A stretch of DNA of 15,359 bases from Tannerellaceae bacterium (GTDB taxonomy: Bacteria; Bacteroidota; Bacteroidia; Bacteroidales; Tannerellaceae): contig JAIRZN010000099.1 in assembly GCA_031267205.1 (NCBI GenBank), positions 1-15,359 on the forward strand, written 5' to 3'. The notes under the pieces are model-generated. The model was not told the DNA's origin, ran no database searches, and was given only the letters and a program-made list of their open reading frames with translations. Shown piece after piece: positions 1 to 6,512 of the stretch; position 1 is the first letter of the stretch, and each line of letters opens with the position of its first letter. The position numbers were made by a program, and so were the translations under genes.

Positions 1-51
1 TACTTTGTTCCCAGTTTCTGCTCTTCGTTTTGATTTTGTGTTTTCCTTTTG

Positions 52-61
52 GAGGATCCTC
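52..61. repeat. 10-bp perfect palindrome
   Basis: GAGGATCCTC reads the same on both strands. It sits in a T-rich stretch with no gene on either strand. A palindrome this short can occur by chance, and no function is claimed. Confidence 0.3.
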
Positions 62-70
62 GTATGTGAT

Positions 71-181
71 AAAACCGCTGGCGCGGACTTGTAGTCCGTG
101 CCCCGTATGTGCAACCTCCAAATGTTGCGGCTAAAGCTTTCACAAAGGAGGCACGGACTACAAGTCCGCGCCAGCAGTTTT
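71..181. repeat. Paired inverted REP-like palindromes, possible terminator
   Basis: Two 26-nt arms (77-102 and 150-175) are perfect reverse complements of each other. Pairing extends outward through AAAAC/GTTTT with one mismatch. Each arm is also a palindrome in itself: a 10-bp stem (80-89 with 93-102, one G-T pair) closing a 3-nt loop. The 47-nt spacer holds a further small hairpin (GCAAC 111-115 with GTTGC 124-128). This matches the architecture of a REP/BIME-type intergenic element. On the plus strand the right arm is followed by seven T residues (178-184), so it could also act as an intrinsic terminator for plus-strand transcription; the other side has only four. The family assignment is inference. 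The dyad symmetry is directly visible. Confidence 0.75.
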
Positions 182-188
182 TTTCCCC

Positions 189-721
189 TGTCGGCAAGCT
201 TTCGCTAAAAATTTCTCCCCTGAAACGCTCCGTTTGAGACTTTCGCTAAAAATTTCTTCCCTGAAACGCTCGTCGGGAGACTTTCGCTAAAAAATTCTCC
301 CCTCAAACGCTCGTCGGGAGACTTTCGCTAAAAATTTCTCCCCTCAAACGCTCGTCGGGAGGCTTTCGCTAAAAATTTCTTCCCTAAAACGCCCGTCGGG
401 AGACTTTCGCGAAAAAATTCTTCCCTAAAACGCCCGTCGGGAGACTTTCGCGAAAAATTTCTTCCCTAAAACGCCCGTCGGGAGACTTTCGCTAAAAATT
501 TCTCCCCTAAAACGCTCGTCGGGAGACTTTCGCTAAAAATTTCTCCCCTCAAACGCCCGTCGGGATGCTTTCGCTAAAAATTTCTCCCCTGAAACGCCCG
601 TCGGGAGACTTTCGCTAAAAATTTCTTCCCTCTCTCGCCCGTCGGCAAGCTTTCGCTAAAAATTTCTCCCCTCAAACGCTCGTCGGGAGGCTTTTGTCTT
701 AACATTTTTCCTTGCCGCGGG
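189..721 (+). repeat. 41-bp tandem repeat array, 13 monomer units
   Basis: Units begin with CGTCGG at 189, 230, 271, 312, 353, 394, 435, 476, 517, 558, 599, 640 and 681, exactly 41 bp apart without indels. A typical unit is CGTCGGGAGACTTTCGCTAA followed by AAATTTCTCCCCTCAAACGCT. Units differ by scattered substitutions (CTCCC/CTTCCC, GCT/GCG, CTC/CCC before CGTCGG), and the first two and the last are the most diverged. Most units contain a short dyad (GGGAGA and TCTCCC around a 15-nt A/T-rich loop), broken in the CTTCCC variants. TAA within the unit falls in every frame because 41 is not a multiple of three, so the array is not coding. It lies downstream of the efflux operon. Confidence 0.95.
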
Positions 722-1061
722 CGTCGGGAGGCAATTATCTAAACACAATTTAACGAATCAGCGGAAATTTGAGCTTTCGTCAAGTGATTATTCCTTATAT
801 CCGGCGTCGGGAGGCTCTTGTGTAAACACAATTTAACGAATCAGCGGAAATTCAGGCTTTCGTCAAGTGATTATTCCTTATATCCGGCGTCGGGAGGTTT
901 TTGTGTAAACACACTTTAACGTATGGCGCGTCGGCATGTTTTCGTCAAGAGATTATTGCCTGCCGCGGGCGTCGGGGGGCTTTTGTGTAAACACACTTTA
1001 ACGTATCGCTGCGCGGCAGGTTTTCGTCAAGAGATTTTTTGTTGCCGCGGGCGTCGGGAGG
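722..1061 (+). repeat. Higher-order 82/83-bp repeat continuing the 41-bp array
   Basis: CGTCGGG recurs at 722, 805, 888, 970 and 1052, giving four units of 83, 83, 82 and 82 bp. Each equals about two 41-bp monomers, so the phase of the left array is retained. In the last two units the internal half-boundary still reads CGTCGGC (929) or CGCGGC (1012). The first half carries the common block TAAACACANTTTAACG and the second half carries TTTCGTCAAG followed by GATT. Units 1 and 2 closely resemble each other, as do units 3 and 4. The run ends about 70 bp from the stop codon of the ABC ATPase gene. No convincing ORF lies in it. Confidence 0.9.
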
Positions 1062-1129
1062 GTGTTCGCATGAATATACGGTTTCCCGACTGCTTCGGCG
1101 ATGGGTCGGCGCGGTATGCTGGCGTGTTT

Positions 1130-2050
1130 TCATAGTTGCCCGGACGTTATGCGGCGCATGAACCAGTCTTCTATGCCGGCGGCTATCGGTGTGACGCTTA
1201 CGGAAGTATGACCTTTGGCGACGAGACGTGAGGCGAGCTGCGAGACGTCCTCCGCGGCCGTACGGAGGGTCAGGTGGTGGGCGTCGCCGAAGGCATAGCA
1301 TGAGAGGGCTCCGTCGTAGAGGCGGAGGTCGGCAAGGAGCGCGTACATATCATCGGAGCGCACGGCGTAGAGTGGCGCGTCGAAGGATCGGCATATGGCG
1401 GCGGGCGTATCGACGGTAAGGCATTGGCCTGAGTAGATGAGCGCTATGCGATCGCAGCGTGCGGCCTCGTCCATGTAGGGCGTCGAGACGAGGATCGTTA
1501 TCCCCATGCCCTTCAGGCGGTCGAGCGTGTCCCAAAGTTCACGTCGCGAGACAGGGTCTACGCCCGTCGTCGGCTCATCGAGCAGCAATACTTCGGGCCT
1601 GTGTATGAGCGCGCAACAGAGGGCGAGCTTTTGCTTCATGCCGCCCGATAGCCGGCCCGCGCGACGGTTTGCGAAGGGGCTTAGGGGGAGGTAAATGTCG
1701 CGTATAAGGTCGAAGTTGTCGCGCATGGCGACGTTGAAGACGGAGGCGAAGAAGCGGATGTTCTCGTCCACCGTGAGGTCTTGGTAGAGCGAGAAGCGGC
1801 CGGGCATGTATCCGATGCGGCGGCGTATGTTGCGCCAATCCGTGACGACGTCCGAGCCGCATACCCGTGCGCTTCCGCCGTCGGGCAGCAGCAGCGTTGC
1901 GAGTATGCGGAAGATGGTCGTCTTGCCCGCCCCGTCAGGGCCTATGAGGCCGAAGAGCTCGCCTCCGGCCACGTCTAAGCTGATCGAGCGCAGGGCCTTA
2001 AGTCCGCCGTAGGATTTCTCGAGGGCGGCGATAGAGATATTGTTCGTCAT
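1130..2050 (-). CDS. ABC exporter ATP-binding protein (YbhF/CcmA type)
   Basis: This is a cytoplasmic ATPase subunit of an ABC-2-type exporter and would drive the HlyD and TolC partners encoded just upstream. Visible motifs are Walker A GPDGAGKT (residues 37-44), signature LSGGM (134-138), Walker B VLLLDEP (154-160) and D-loop GVD (163-165). The C-terminal part (about 215-306) is an accessory domain. Two catalytic switches are not canonical: the Q-loop position reads YMPG (Gly84, not Gln) and the H-loop reads STPYMDEA (Pro191, not His). This resembles the first of the two nucleotide-binding domains in YbhF/RbbA-like systems, which normally work with a second ATPase. It starts 3 nt after the HlyD stop codon. 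No second ATPase or permease follows; the repeat arrays come next. The family call is secure; the substrate is unknown. Confidence 0.93.
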   Translation of the reverse strand: MTNNISIAALEKSYGGLKALRSISLDVAGGELFGLIGPDGAGKTTIFRILATLLLPDGGSARVCGSDVVTDWRNIRRRIGYMPGRFSLYQDLTVDENIRFFASVFNVAMRDNFDLIRDIYLPLSPFANRRAGRLSGGMKQKLALCCALIHRPEVLLLDEPTTGVDPVSRRELWDTLDRLKGMGITILVSTPYMDEAARCDRIALIYSGQCLTVDTPAAICRSFDAPLYAVRSDDMYALLADLRLYDGALSCYAFGDAHHLTLRTAAEDVSQLASRLVAKGHTSVSVTPIAAGIEDWFMRRITSGQL

Positions 2051-2053
2051 CGG

Positions 2054-2959
2054 TCAGAATTTAAGTTCGCCGTACTGCCCTATCTTGAGGAAGCCGTCGT
2101 TTTGGACTGCAATCTTTATGGCGTAGACCAAGTTCGAGCGTTCGTCCTTGGTATGTATGCCTTTAGGCGTAAATTCGGCTTTGGCGGACACCCATGTGAG
2201 GAGGCCGCTGTACGCGCGCCGCTCGTTGGGCCCGTAGTCGGCGAATACGCTCACCGTCTGCCCCTCTTTCAACTGCGATAGTTGCGCGGCGGTGATGTAG
2301 GCGCGAAGATGCAGGAGGCGCGTGTCGGCGATCCTGTAAAGCGGCTTGCCCGGCGCGGTTACTTCGCCCGCTTCCGCGTATTTGGCGAGGACGAGGCCCG
2401 TGACGGGGTTCATGATGCGGCTTTTGAGCAGCATATCGTCGAGCTGCATGATTTGGTAAAGCAGGCTTTCAAGCTCGGCTCCGGCGCTGTCCGAGGTTTT
2501 GTCGAGGGCCGAGCGTTGGGCGTCGAGCTGTTTGTGGAGGAGGGCGGCGGCGTTGACGATGTCGTCAAGCTGCTTGGCGTTAGCGGCTCCGGCCCGGACG
2601 AGGTTTTCGATACGTTGCCGCTCGACGTTGGCGGTGGCTATCTGCTGCTCAAGCGCAGCTATTTGCTTGCGTATATCCGGCCGCCGGAGGTCTACGGCCT
2701 TCAGTCCTGCGGCGATCTGCATCTTGCGGAGGTAGAGCTGCGTCGTATCAATGTATCCGGCATAGGTTCCGGCCTCGACGTATTCGCCTTCGCGTATGTT
2801 GAACTCCATGATTCGTCCGCTTGCTTCGGAGGATACCACAACTTCGGTAGCCTCGAAGGCTCCGGTGGCGTCGAACGTTGCGCCGGTTCCGCTGCAGGAG
2901 GCGAGTAAGGCCAGCGCGGGGAGGAGGATGTAAGTTTTCATCTGTATTGTATTATTCAT
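2054..2959 (-). CDS. HlyD-family membrane fusion lipoprotein
   Basis: This is a periplasmic adaptor that would link an inner-membrane ABC transporter to the TolC-like channel. The N-terminus is a lipoprotein signal with lipobox LASC (lipid-attached Cys22). Next come a biotinyl-lipoyl half motif (about 36-72), an alpha-helical coiled-coil hairpin (about 75-180), the second lipoyl half with the NPVTGLVLAKY...GEV pattern (about 183-212), and a beta-barrel to the end (about 213-301). The start codon overlaps the TolC stop by 8 nt, which suggests translational coupling. Met7 (position 2941) is an alternative start that gives a more compact MKT signal peptide. It resembles YhiI/YbhG-type adaptors more than the RND type, based on gene context. 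The substrate cannot be inferred. Confidence 0.93.
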   Translation of the reverse strand: MNNTIQMKTYILLPALALLASCSGTGATFDATGAFEATEVVVSSEASGRIMEFNIREGEYVEAGTYAGYIDTTQLYLRKMQIAAGLKAVDLRRPDIRKQIAALEQQIATANVERQRIENLVRAGAANAKQLDDIVNAAALLHKQLDAQRSALDKTSDSAGAELESLLYQIMQLDDMLLKSRIMNPVTGLVLAKYAEAGEVTAPGKPLYRIADTRLLHLRAYITAAQLSQLKEGQTVSVFADYGPNERRAYSGLLTWVSAKAEFTPKGIHTKDERSNLVYAIKIAVQNDGFLKIGQYGELKF

Positions 2960-4235
2960 TGGTTGTATGCATGAGGTTGAAGAAGGCAGCGAGCAATTGT
3001 ATGCGGTGCGTCGCGGCGTTTTGTCGGGCGATGTCTTCCGAGTTAAGCTCGCGGATAAGGTCGGCGACGGCGATAACGCCGTTGTCGAGCTTAGCTTCGG
3101 CCGCCCGCCGTAGGCTGGCGCGTAGCCTGAGTATGTCGCCGTCCGCTTCGAGTAAGCTGTTGATTTTATCTATCTCCGCGTTGTGGCGTATGATTTGGAG
3201 GGAAGTATTGAAGAGGAACGTCTCTCGCTGGAGGCCTACCGAGTTGCGATTGGCCTCTATGCGCAGGCGGTCGTTCTTCGAGGTATAAAGCCTGCCCACG
3301 TTCCACGACAGCCGCACGCCGGCGATGTAGAACGGCTCGAAGCTATCCTCCAGCATATTCAGGCCCGGCCGTCCGTATCCCCCCTGCACGAAGAGGCCGA
3401 GTCGCGGCATAAGTCCCGCCTCCACCTGCCGTCGTTGCACGTCGAACATCTCAGCCTGCGCATCCAAGGCCCGCAGCTCCGGTCGGTTGATAGTTGCCGC
3501 ACGTACGCCCGGCACGTTCGGGATGTCCAGCGTCAGCGAATCCTCCCCGCCAAGCCCCGTCAGCGCGCAAAGCACGGCGAGGTATGCGCGGCGTCCGGCG
3601 TTGAGCTCTATGTCCCGCTGCCCGACGTTCAGCAGCTCGACCTCCAGCGCTTCGAGGTCGGACGTATTGGCGAGGCCGTTGCCGAGCATAGCCGAGAGCC
3701 GTCCGGCGTTCACCTCAAGGCCCTTCTTAAGGAGAGCGTTTTGCCGCAGCATCTCGTCGTGCAGGAGGCACCCGAAGTAGACCTGGTTCACGCGCTCGTT
3801 GAGCGCGTACAGCTCCGCGTCGAGCTGTTTACGTTCGACATCCGCCTGCGAGCGCGACAAATCCTTCGCCGCCCCAATGTTGCCGCCGTCCCAGAGCAGT
3901 TGCGACAGCTCGGCCGTCAGTTGGTACTGGTCACGGCTAACCGTCGGTATGGATAAGTCCGGCATGAGGGCGGCCAGGCGAGCAACGTCAAACGGCAGCG
4001 TCGTGACATCGCTCTGGTAGGTAGCCTTGGCGTTCACGGCGAGCTGCGGCAGCAAGCCTTTGGAAGCATTGGCGACGTTGTAGGCCTCGGTCATGTCGAT
4101 CAGCCCGTATCGTTTGACGAGCGGATAATGCTCGCGCGCCAGGTCGTAGCACTGCGTGACGGTGATCAGCCTCGCCGGCTGGGAGGCAGCGTCAGCAGTC
4201 GCGAGCAGTAAAGCCAGCATCAATAGTCGTTTCAT
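2952..4235 (-). CDS. TolC-family outer membrane efflux protein
   Basis: This 427-aa protein would form the outer-membrane channel and periplasmic tunnel of the export system. Residues 1-16 form a signal peptide (MKRLLMLALLLA, with A-D-A before the likely cleavage). The rest has two tandem OEP-like halves. Long amphipathic helices, such as the stretch after QLLWDGGNI (about 112-150) and the repeat-like stretch after VRLSWNVGRLY (about 326-370), are typical of the family: an L-W-D/N-G motif ends a beta strand and a long coiled-coil helix follows. It starts 11 nt after the TetR stop and overlaps the HlyD start, so it is the second gene of a TetR-TolC-HlyD-ABC operon. Length is usual for Bacteroidota members. 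Confidence 0.92.
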   Translation of the reverse strand: MKRLLMLALLLATADAASQPARLITVTQCYDLAREHYPLVKRYGLIDMTEAYNVANASKGLLPQLAVNAKATYQSDVTTLPFDVARLAALMPDLSIPTVSRDQYQLTAELSQLLWDGGNIGAAKDLSRSQADVERKQLDAELYALNERVNQVYFGCLLHDEMLRQNALLKKGLEVNAGRLSAMLGNGLANTSDLEALEVELLNVGQRDIELNAGRRAYLAVLCALTGLGGEDSLTLDIPNVPGVRAATINRPELRALDAQAEMFDVQRRQVEAGLMPRLGLFVQGGYGRPGLNMLEDSFEPFYIAGVRLSWNVGRLYTSKNDRLRIEANRNSVGLQRETFLFNTSLQIIRHNAEIDKINSLLEADGDILRLRASLRRAAEAKLDNGVIAVADLIRELNSEDIARQNAATHRIQLLAAFFNLMHTTNE

Positions 4236-4246
4236 TGTGTATAGGT

Positions 4247-4888
4247 TTAGCTGATTTGTTCATCGCGTACCGGTTGCAGCAAGCCCCGCATGACATCGCA
4301 CGTGAGCCGCCTGCGCCGGTTAAGTAATTCAAGGAAGGCCCCCTCGTCGCCCTCAAGGAATAGCGCCATCAAGGTTTTGCGCAGCAGGACGGGGAATACG
4401 AATAAGCCGATGAAAGTCGACACGACATCCTCCAGCGGCAGTCTATTAAGGAGGCCCTGTTCCATCTCCAGCAGCACCTGGTTTCGCAGGCGGACGAGCA
4501 CCTGCACCTGTCCGAAGTTCTTCGCGACGGCGTGAAAGAGGTGTTCCGGGTCGCGGTTCATTTCGTTGATTACGAAAAGCGGGAAGAGGAGGTTCTCGCT
4601 GAGCGCCGTGATGTAGAGGTCGACGATACGCGGCATCTTCTCCAGGATGTTCGTGTCCTCGTTCATTATCAAGTCAATGTTTGGGACTACCGCATTAATC
4701 AATTGCGCGAAGATCGCCTCAAACATCATCTCTTTAGTTCTGAAATAATAGTGCATGGCGGTGCGGCTGATGCCCACCTCCGAGGCTATGTCGTTCATGG
4801 TCGTCGCCTCATAGCCTTTGCGAACGAATACCCTCTTGGCCGCCTCGATAATACGGCTTTCGACGGCAGTTGAATCATCTGTCTTCAT
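4247..4888 (-). CDS. TetR/AcrR-family transcriptional regulator
   Basis: This 213-aa protein is probably a ligand-responsive repressor of the export operon that it heads. The N-terminal DNA-binding domain is clear: RIIEAAKRVFVRKGYEATTM followed by NDIASEVGISRTAMHYYFRTKE, with the helix-turn-helix at about residues 29-49 and the conserved Y-Y-F-R-T-K ending. The C-terminal all-helical domain (about 55-213) is variable, as usual for ligand-binding domains, and gives no hint of the effector. The TolC gene follows after 11 nt. A promoter -7 element and an overlapping palindrome lie 42-61 nt upstream of the start, which fits autorepression. The regulatory role is inferred from position. Confidence 0.93.
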   Translation of the reverse strand: MKTDDSTAVESRIIEAAKRVFVRKGYEATTMNDIASEVGISRTAMHYYFRTKEMMFEAIFAQLINAVVPNIDLIMNEDTNILEKMPRIVDLYITALSENLLFPLFVINEMNRDPEHLFHAVAKNFGQVQVLVRLRNQVLLEMEQGLLNRLPLEDVVSTFIGLFVFPVLLRKTLMALFLEGDEGAFLELLNRRRRLTCDVMRGLLQPVRDEQIS

Positions 4889-4929
4889 GGTCTGCTTGTG
4901 TGCTTGTGAATATTTCCGTCAGTAGTGTC

Positions 4930-4943
4930 TGACACCGGTGACA
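4930..4943. promoter_or_regulatory. Candidate TetR operator
   Basis: TGACACCGGTGACA is a 14-bp palindrome with one mismatched pair; the inner CACCGGTG is perfect. It overlaps the downstream edge of the predicted -7 element (4942-4949) and would cover the transcription start, the usual place for a TetR repressor to bind. No binding data are available; the assignment rests on symmetry and position. Confidence 0.5.
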
Positions 4944-4949
4944 AATATA
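4942..4949 (-). promoter_or_regulatory. Promoter -7 element of the TetR-export operon
   Basis: On the minus strand this reads TATATTTG, matching the Bacteroidota -7 consensus TAnnTTTG. It lies in the only intergenic gap ahead of the TetR gene (4889-4997). A matching -33 TTTG at the usual distance is not visible, so the promoter may be weak or helped by an activator. Confidence 0.5.
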
Positions 4950-4951
4950 AA

Positions 4952-4992
4952 CGAAAAAGCAAGCCCCGGTAGCGCGAGAGCCGTTTTTTTCG
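4952..4992. terminator. Possible hairpin after the sigma factor gene
   Basis: CGAAAAA (4952-4958) and TTTTTCG (4986-4992) can pair across a GC-rich interior, and T/A runs lie on both sides. It lies just past the sigma factor stop codon and before the TetR promoter, so it could separate the two transcripts in either direction. The inner pairing is imperfect, and this is a weak call. Confidence 0.3.
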
Positions 4993-4997
4993 ATACT

Positions 4998-5549
4998 TTA
5001 ACAAGAGGAGGCGTAATCCTTCAATGCCGTCCGCAATAGTTTGAGAGCTTTTGTGATGTGGTACTCGACACTTTTCTCCGACAGGCCGAGGCTTTGGCTG
5101 ATCTCCCTATGGCTTTGGTCGTGATAGCGGCTGCGTAGGAAGACGTCATGCGTTTTGGGAGGTAGAGCGGCGAGCGTCTTGTCTATCAACTGCTGCACTT
5201 CCTCGGAGAATAGCTTTTCAGGGTTACAGGCTTCGAGAGTGGCGATCTTCAGCTCCAGCTCCCAGAGTTCCAAGCTTGTGATATAGCGTTCGATCTCCTG
5301 CTGCGTGCGAAGGTGGCGGAGGTGGTTGAGGCATTTGTTCTTGATGAGCGTCGTGATGTAAGCCGGGGCGTTTGAGTTCGGCGCGAGATGCCGGCGGTTT
5401 TCCCAATAACACATAAAGCTCTCCATGACGATGTCCTCGGCCGTCTCCTTTTGCACCACATATGTTTTTGCGAAGCGCACGAACCTGTCGTTATATTTAC
5501 GATACAACTCGTTCAGGCCTGCCGTGTTATCGTTTGAAGCTCCGCTCAT
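4998..5549 (-). CDS. ECF-like RNA polymerase sigma-70 factor
   Basis: This is an alternative sigma factor of 183 aa, the typical length of the Bacteroidota RpoE/SigW-like group. Region 2 spans about residues 12-82 (LYRKYNDRFVRFAKTYV, then AEDIVMESFMCYWENR, then AYITTLIKNKCLNHLR). Region 4 spans about 118-172, with the helix-turn-helix SHREISQSLGLSEKSVEYHI. A longer reading frame back to 5633 exists, but its extra 28 residues lie inside the AraC gene and do not look like sigma sequence. The start at 5549 makes an ATGA overlap with the AraC stop and is preferred. The usual partners of such sigma factors, a FecR-type anti-sigma factor and SusC/TonB genes, are absent here. Confidence 0.92.
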   Translation of the reverse strand: MSGASNDNTAGLNELYRKYNDRFVRFAKTYVVQKETAEDIVMESFMCYWENRRHLAPNSNAPAYITTLIKNKCLNHLRHLRTQQEIERYITSLELWELELKIATLEACNPEKLFSEEVQQLIDKTLAALPPKTHDVFLRSRYHDQSHREISQSLGLSEKSVEYHITKALKLLRTALKDYASSC

Positions 5550-6430
5550 TTGGAAAGGTTCCTGTATTGTATGGGAGTATGCTGTGTTTGACTGCGGAAG
5601 AAGCGTATGAAGTATGACGAGTTCTCGAAGCACAACGCTTCGGCTATGGCCGAGACGGACATATCTGTGTAGGTCAGCATGCGCTTTGCTTCCTGGAGGA
5701 TACGGTTCTGTATATAGAGCTTGGCGTTCATGCCTATGGATTTTTTGATTACTTCGTTCAGGTAGTTGGGCGTTATGGATAGTTTATCGGCGTAGAAGCG
5801 TATGGAGTGCTGCTTGATGTAATGCGTGTCTACGAGTGTCAGGAAGTCGTTCACATACTTGTTCTTTACCTTTTTGTTTTCCTCCGGGAAGACAGGCAGC
5901 ACGTTGTGTTCGTCCGTGTAAGCTTTGTTGAGCAGCGATAGCAGTTCGTAGAGCAAGGCCCTCACGGCGTGGCGGTCTTTTGTTTCGGATGTTGCGTTTA
6001 TCTCGTTTTTCAGCTTCGTCGACACATTATATATATGTGTAAACGCTTCGCCGCTGAGGGTCGTCTTCACCGAATACCTTCCCATCGAGAAAAAGGCGAG
6101 GCTGCGAAGGAAATCACGGTCGTTGAAGAAGTTCACGGCGAACTCTTCGTCGAATATCAGCGCGAAGCCGTCCCTGATATTCTTCCTGTCAAGGTTGCGC
6201 GTCTCGCCCGGTCTGGTAAAGACGACGTCGCAAGGTTTTACGATATGAGTTTGCCCGTCCACGCTGAAGAAGCCGGAGCCTTCGGTTATAAAAGTAATGT
6301 CGTAATAAGCCAGCGAGTGGACTGCGGACGTGGAGAAATAGGGCTTTATGTAATGCAGCTCCACTACATCGACCAGAAGCTCGTCTGCGTTCTTCCTCCT
6401 GTAATAGTCGTATTGTGGAATATGTTTCAT
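5546..6430 (-). CDS. AraC-family transcriptional regulator
   Basis: This 294-aa protein has an N-terminal cupin-like sensing domain (about residues 35-100, with ITFITEGSGFFSVDGQTHIV and a C-D-V-V-F-T-R-P-G-E turn). A helical linker follows. The C-terminal DNA-binding domain (about 192-292) carries two helix-turn-helix units, IRFYADKLSITPNYLNEVIK and VSAIAEALCFENSSYFIRFF, ending in the family pattern T-P-I-Q-Y-R. It is thus probably an activator that responds to a small molecule. Its stop codon overlaps the start of the sigma factor gene by 4 nt, so the two are probably made together. The GH20 gene lies upstream on the same strand, behind a hairpin. Whether it responds to amino sugars is only a guess from this neighbour. 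Confidence 0.93.
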   Translation of the reverse strand: MKHIPQYDYYRRKNADELLVDVVELHYIKPYFSTSAVHSLAYYDITFITEGSGFFSVDGQTHIVKPCDVVFTRPGETRNLDRKNIRDGFALIFDEEFAVNFFNDRDFLRSLAFFSMGRYSVKTTLSGEAFTHIYNVSTKLKNEINATSETKDRHAVRALLYELLSLLNKAYTDEHNVLPVFPEENKKVKNKYVNDFLTLVDTHYIKQHSIRFYADKLSITPNYLNEVIKKSIGMNAKLYIQNRILQEAKRMLTYTDMSVSAIAEALCFENSSYFIRFFRSQTQHTPIQYRNLSK

Positions 6431-6459
6431 GCTAACGAATTAAATGGTGGTTTAATCAC

Positions 6460-6492
6460 TCCCTTCCCCTTTACGGTTAGGCGGGGAAGGGA
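6460..6492 (-). terminator. Strong hairpin between GH20 and AraC genes
   Basis: TCCCTTCCCC (6460-6469) and GGGGAAGGGA (6483-6492) form a perfect 10-bp GC-rich stem around a 13-nt loop. Outer bases (CAC with GTG) can pair past a small bulge. It lies 20 nt after the GH20 stop codon and fits a terminator for that gene, although the following sequence on the minus strand (GTGATTAAACC) is not a good U-tract. It might instead act as a leader structure for the AraC mRNA. Confidence 0.6.
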
Positions 6493-6512
6493 GGAGTGCG
6501 AGATTTATGTCT

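Noticed and set aside
189..1061. CRISPR array
   Set aside because: The whole 41-bp unit is repeated with no unique spacers, and no cas gene is present.
923..1135. Plus-strand 70-aa reading frame in the left repeats
   Set aside because: Most of it consists of repeat units with no recognisable protein feature, and it runs to the edge of the ABC gene.
5550..5633. Longer N-terminus for the sigma factor
   Set aside because: The extra residues lie inside the AraC gene and do not resemble sigma sequence; the ATGA overlap start fits better.
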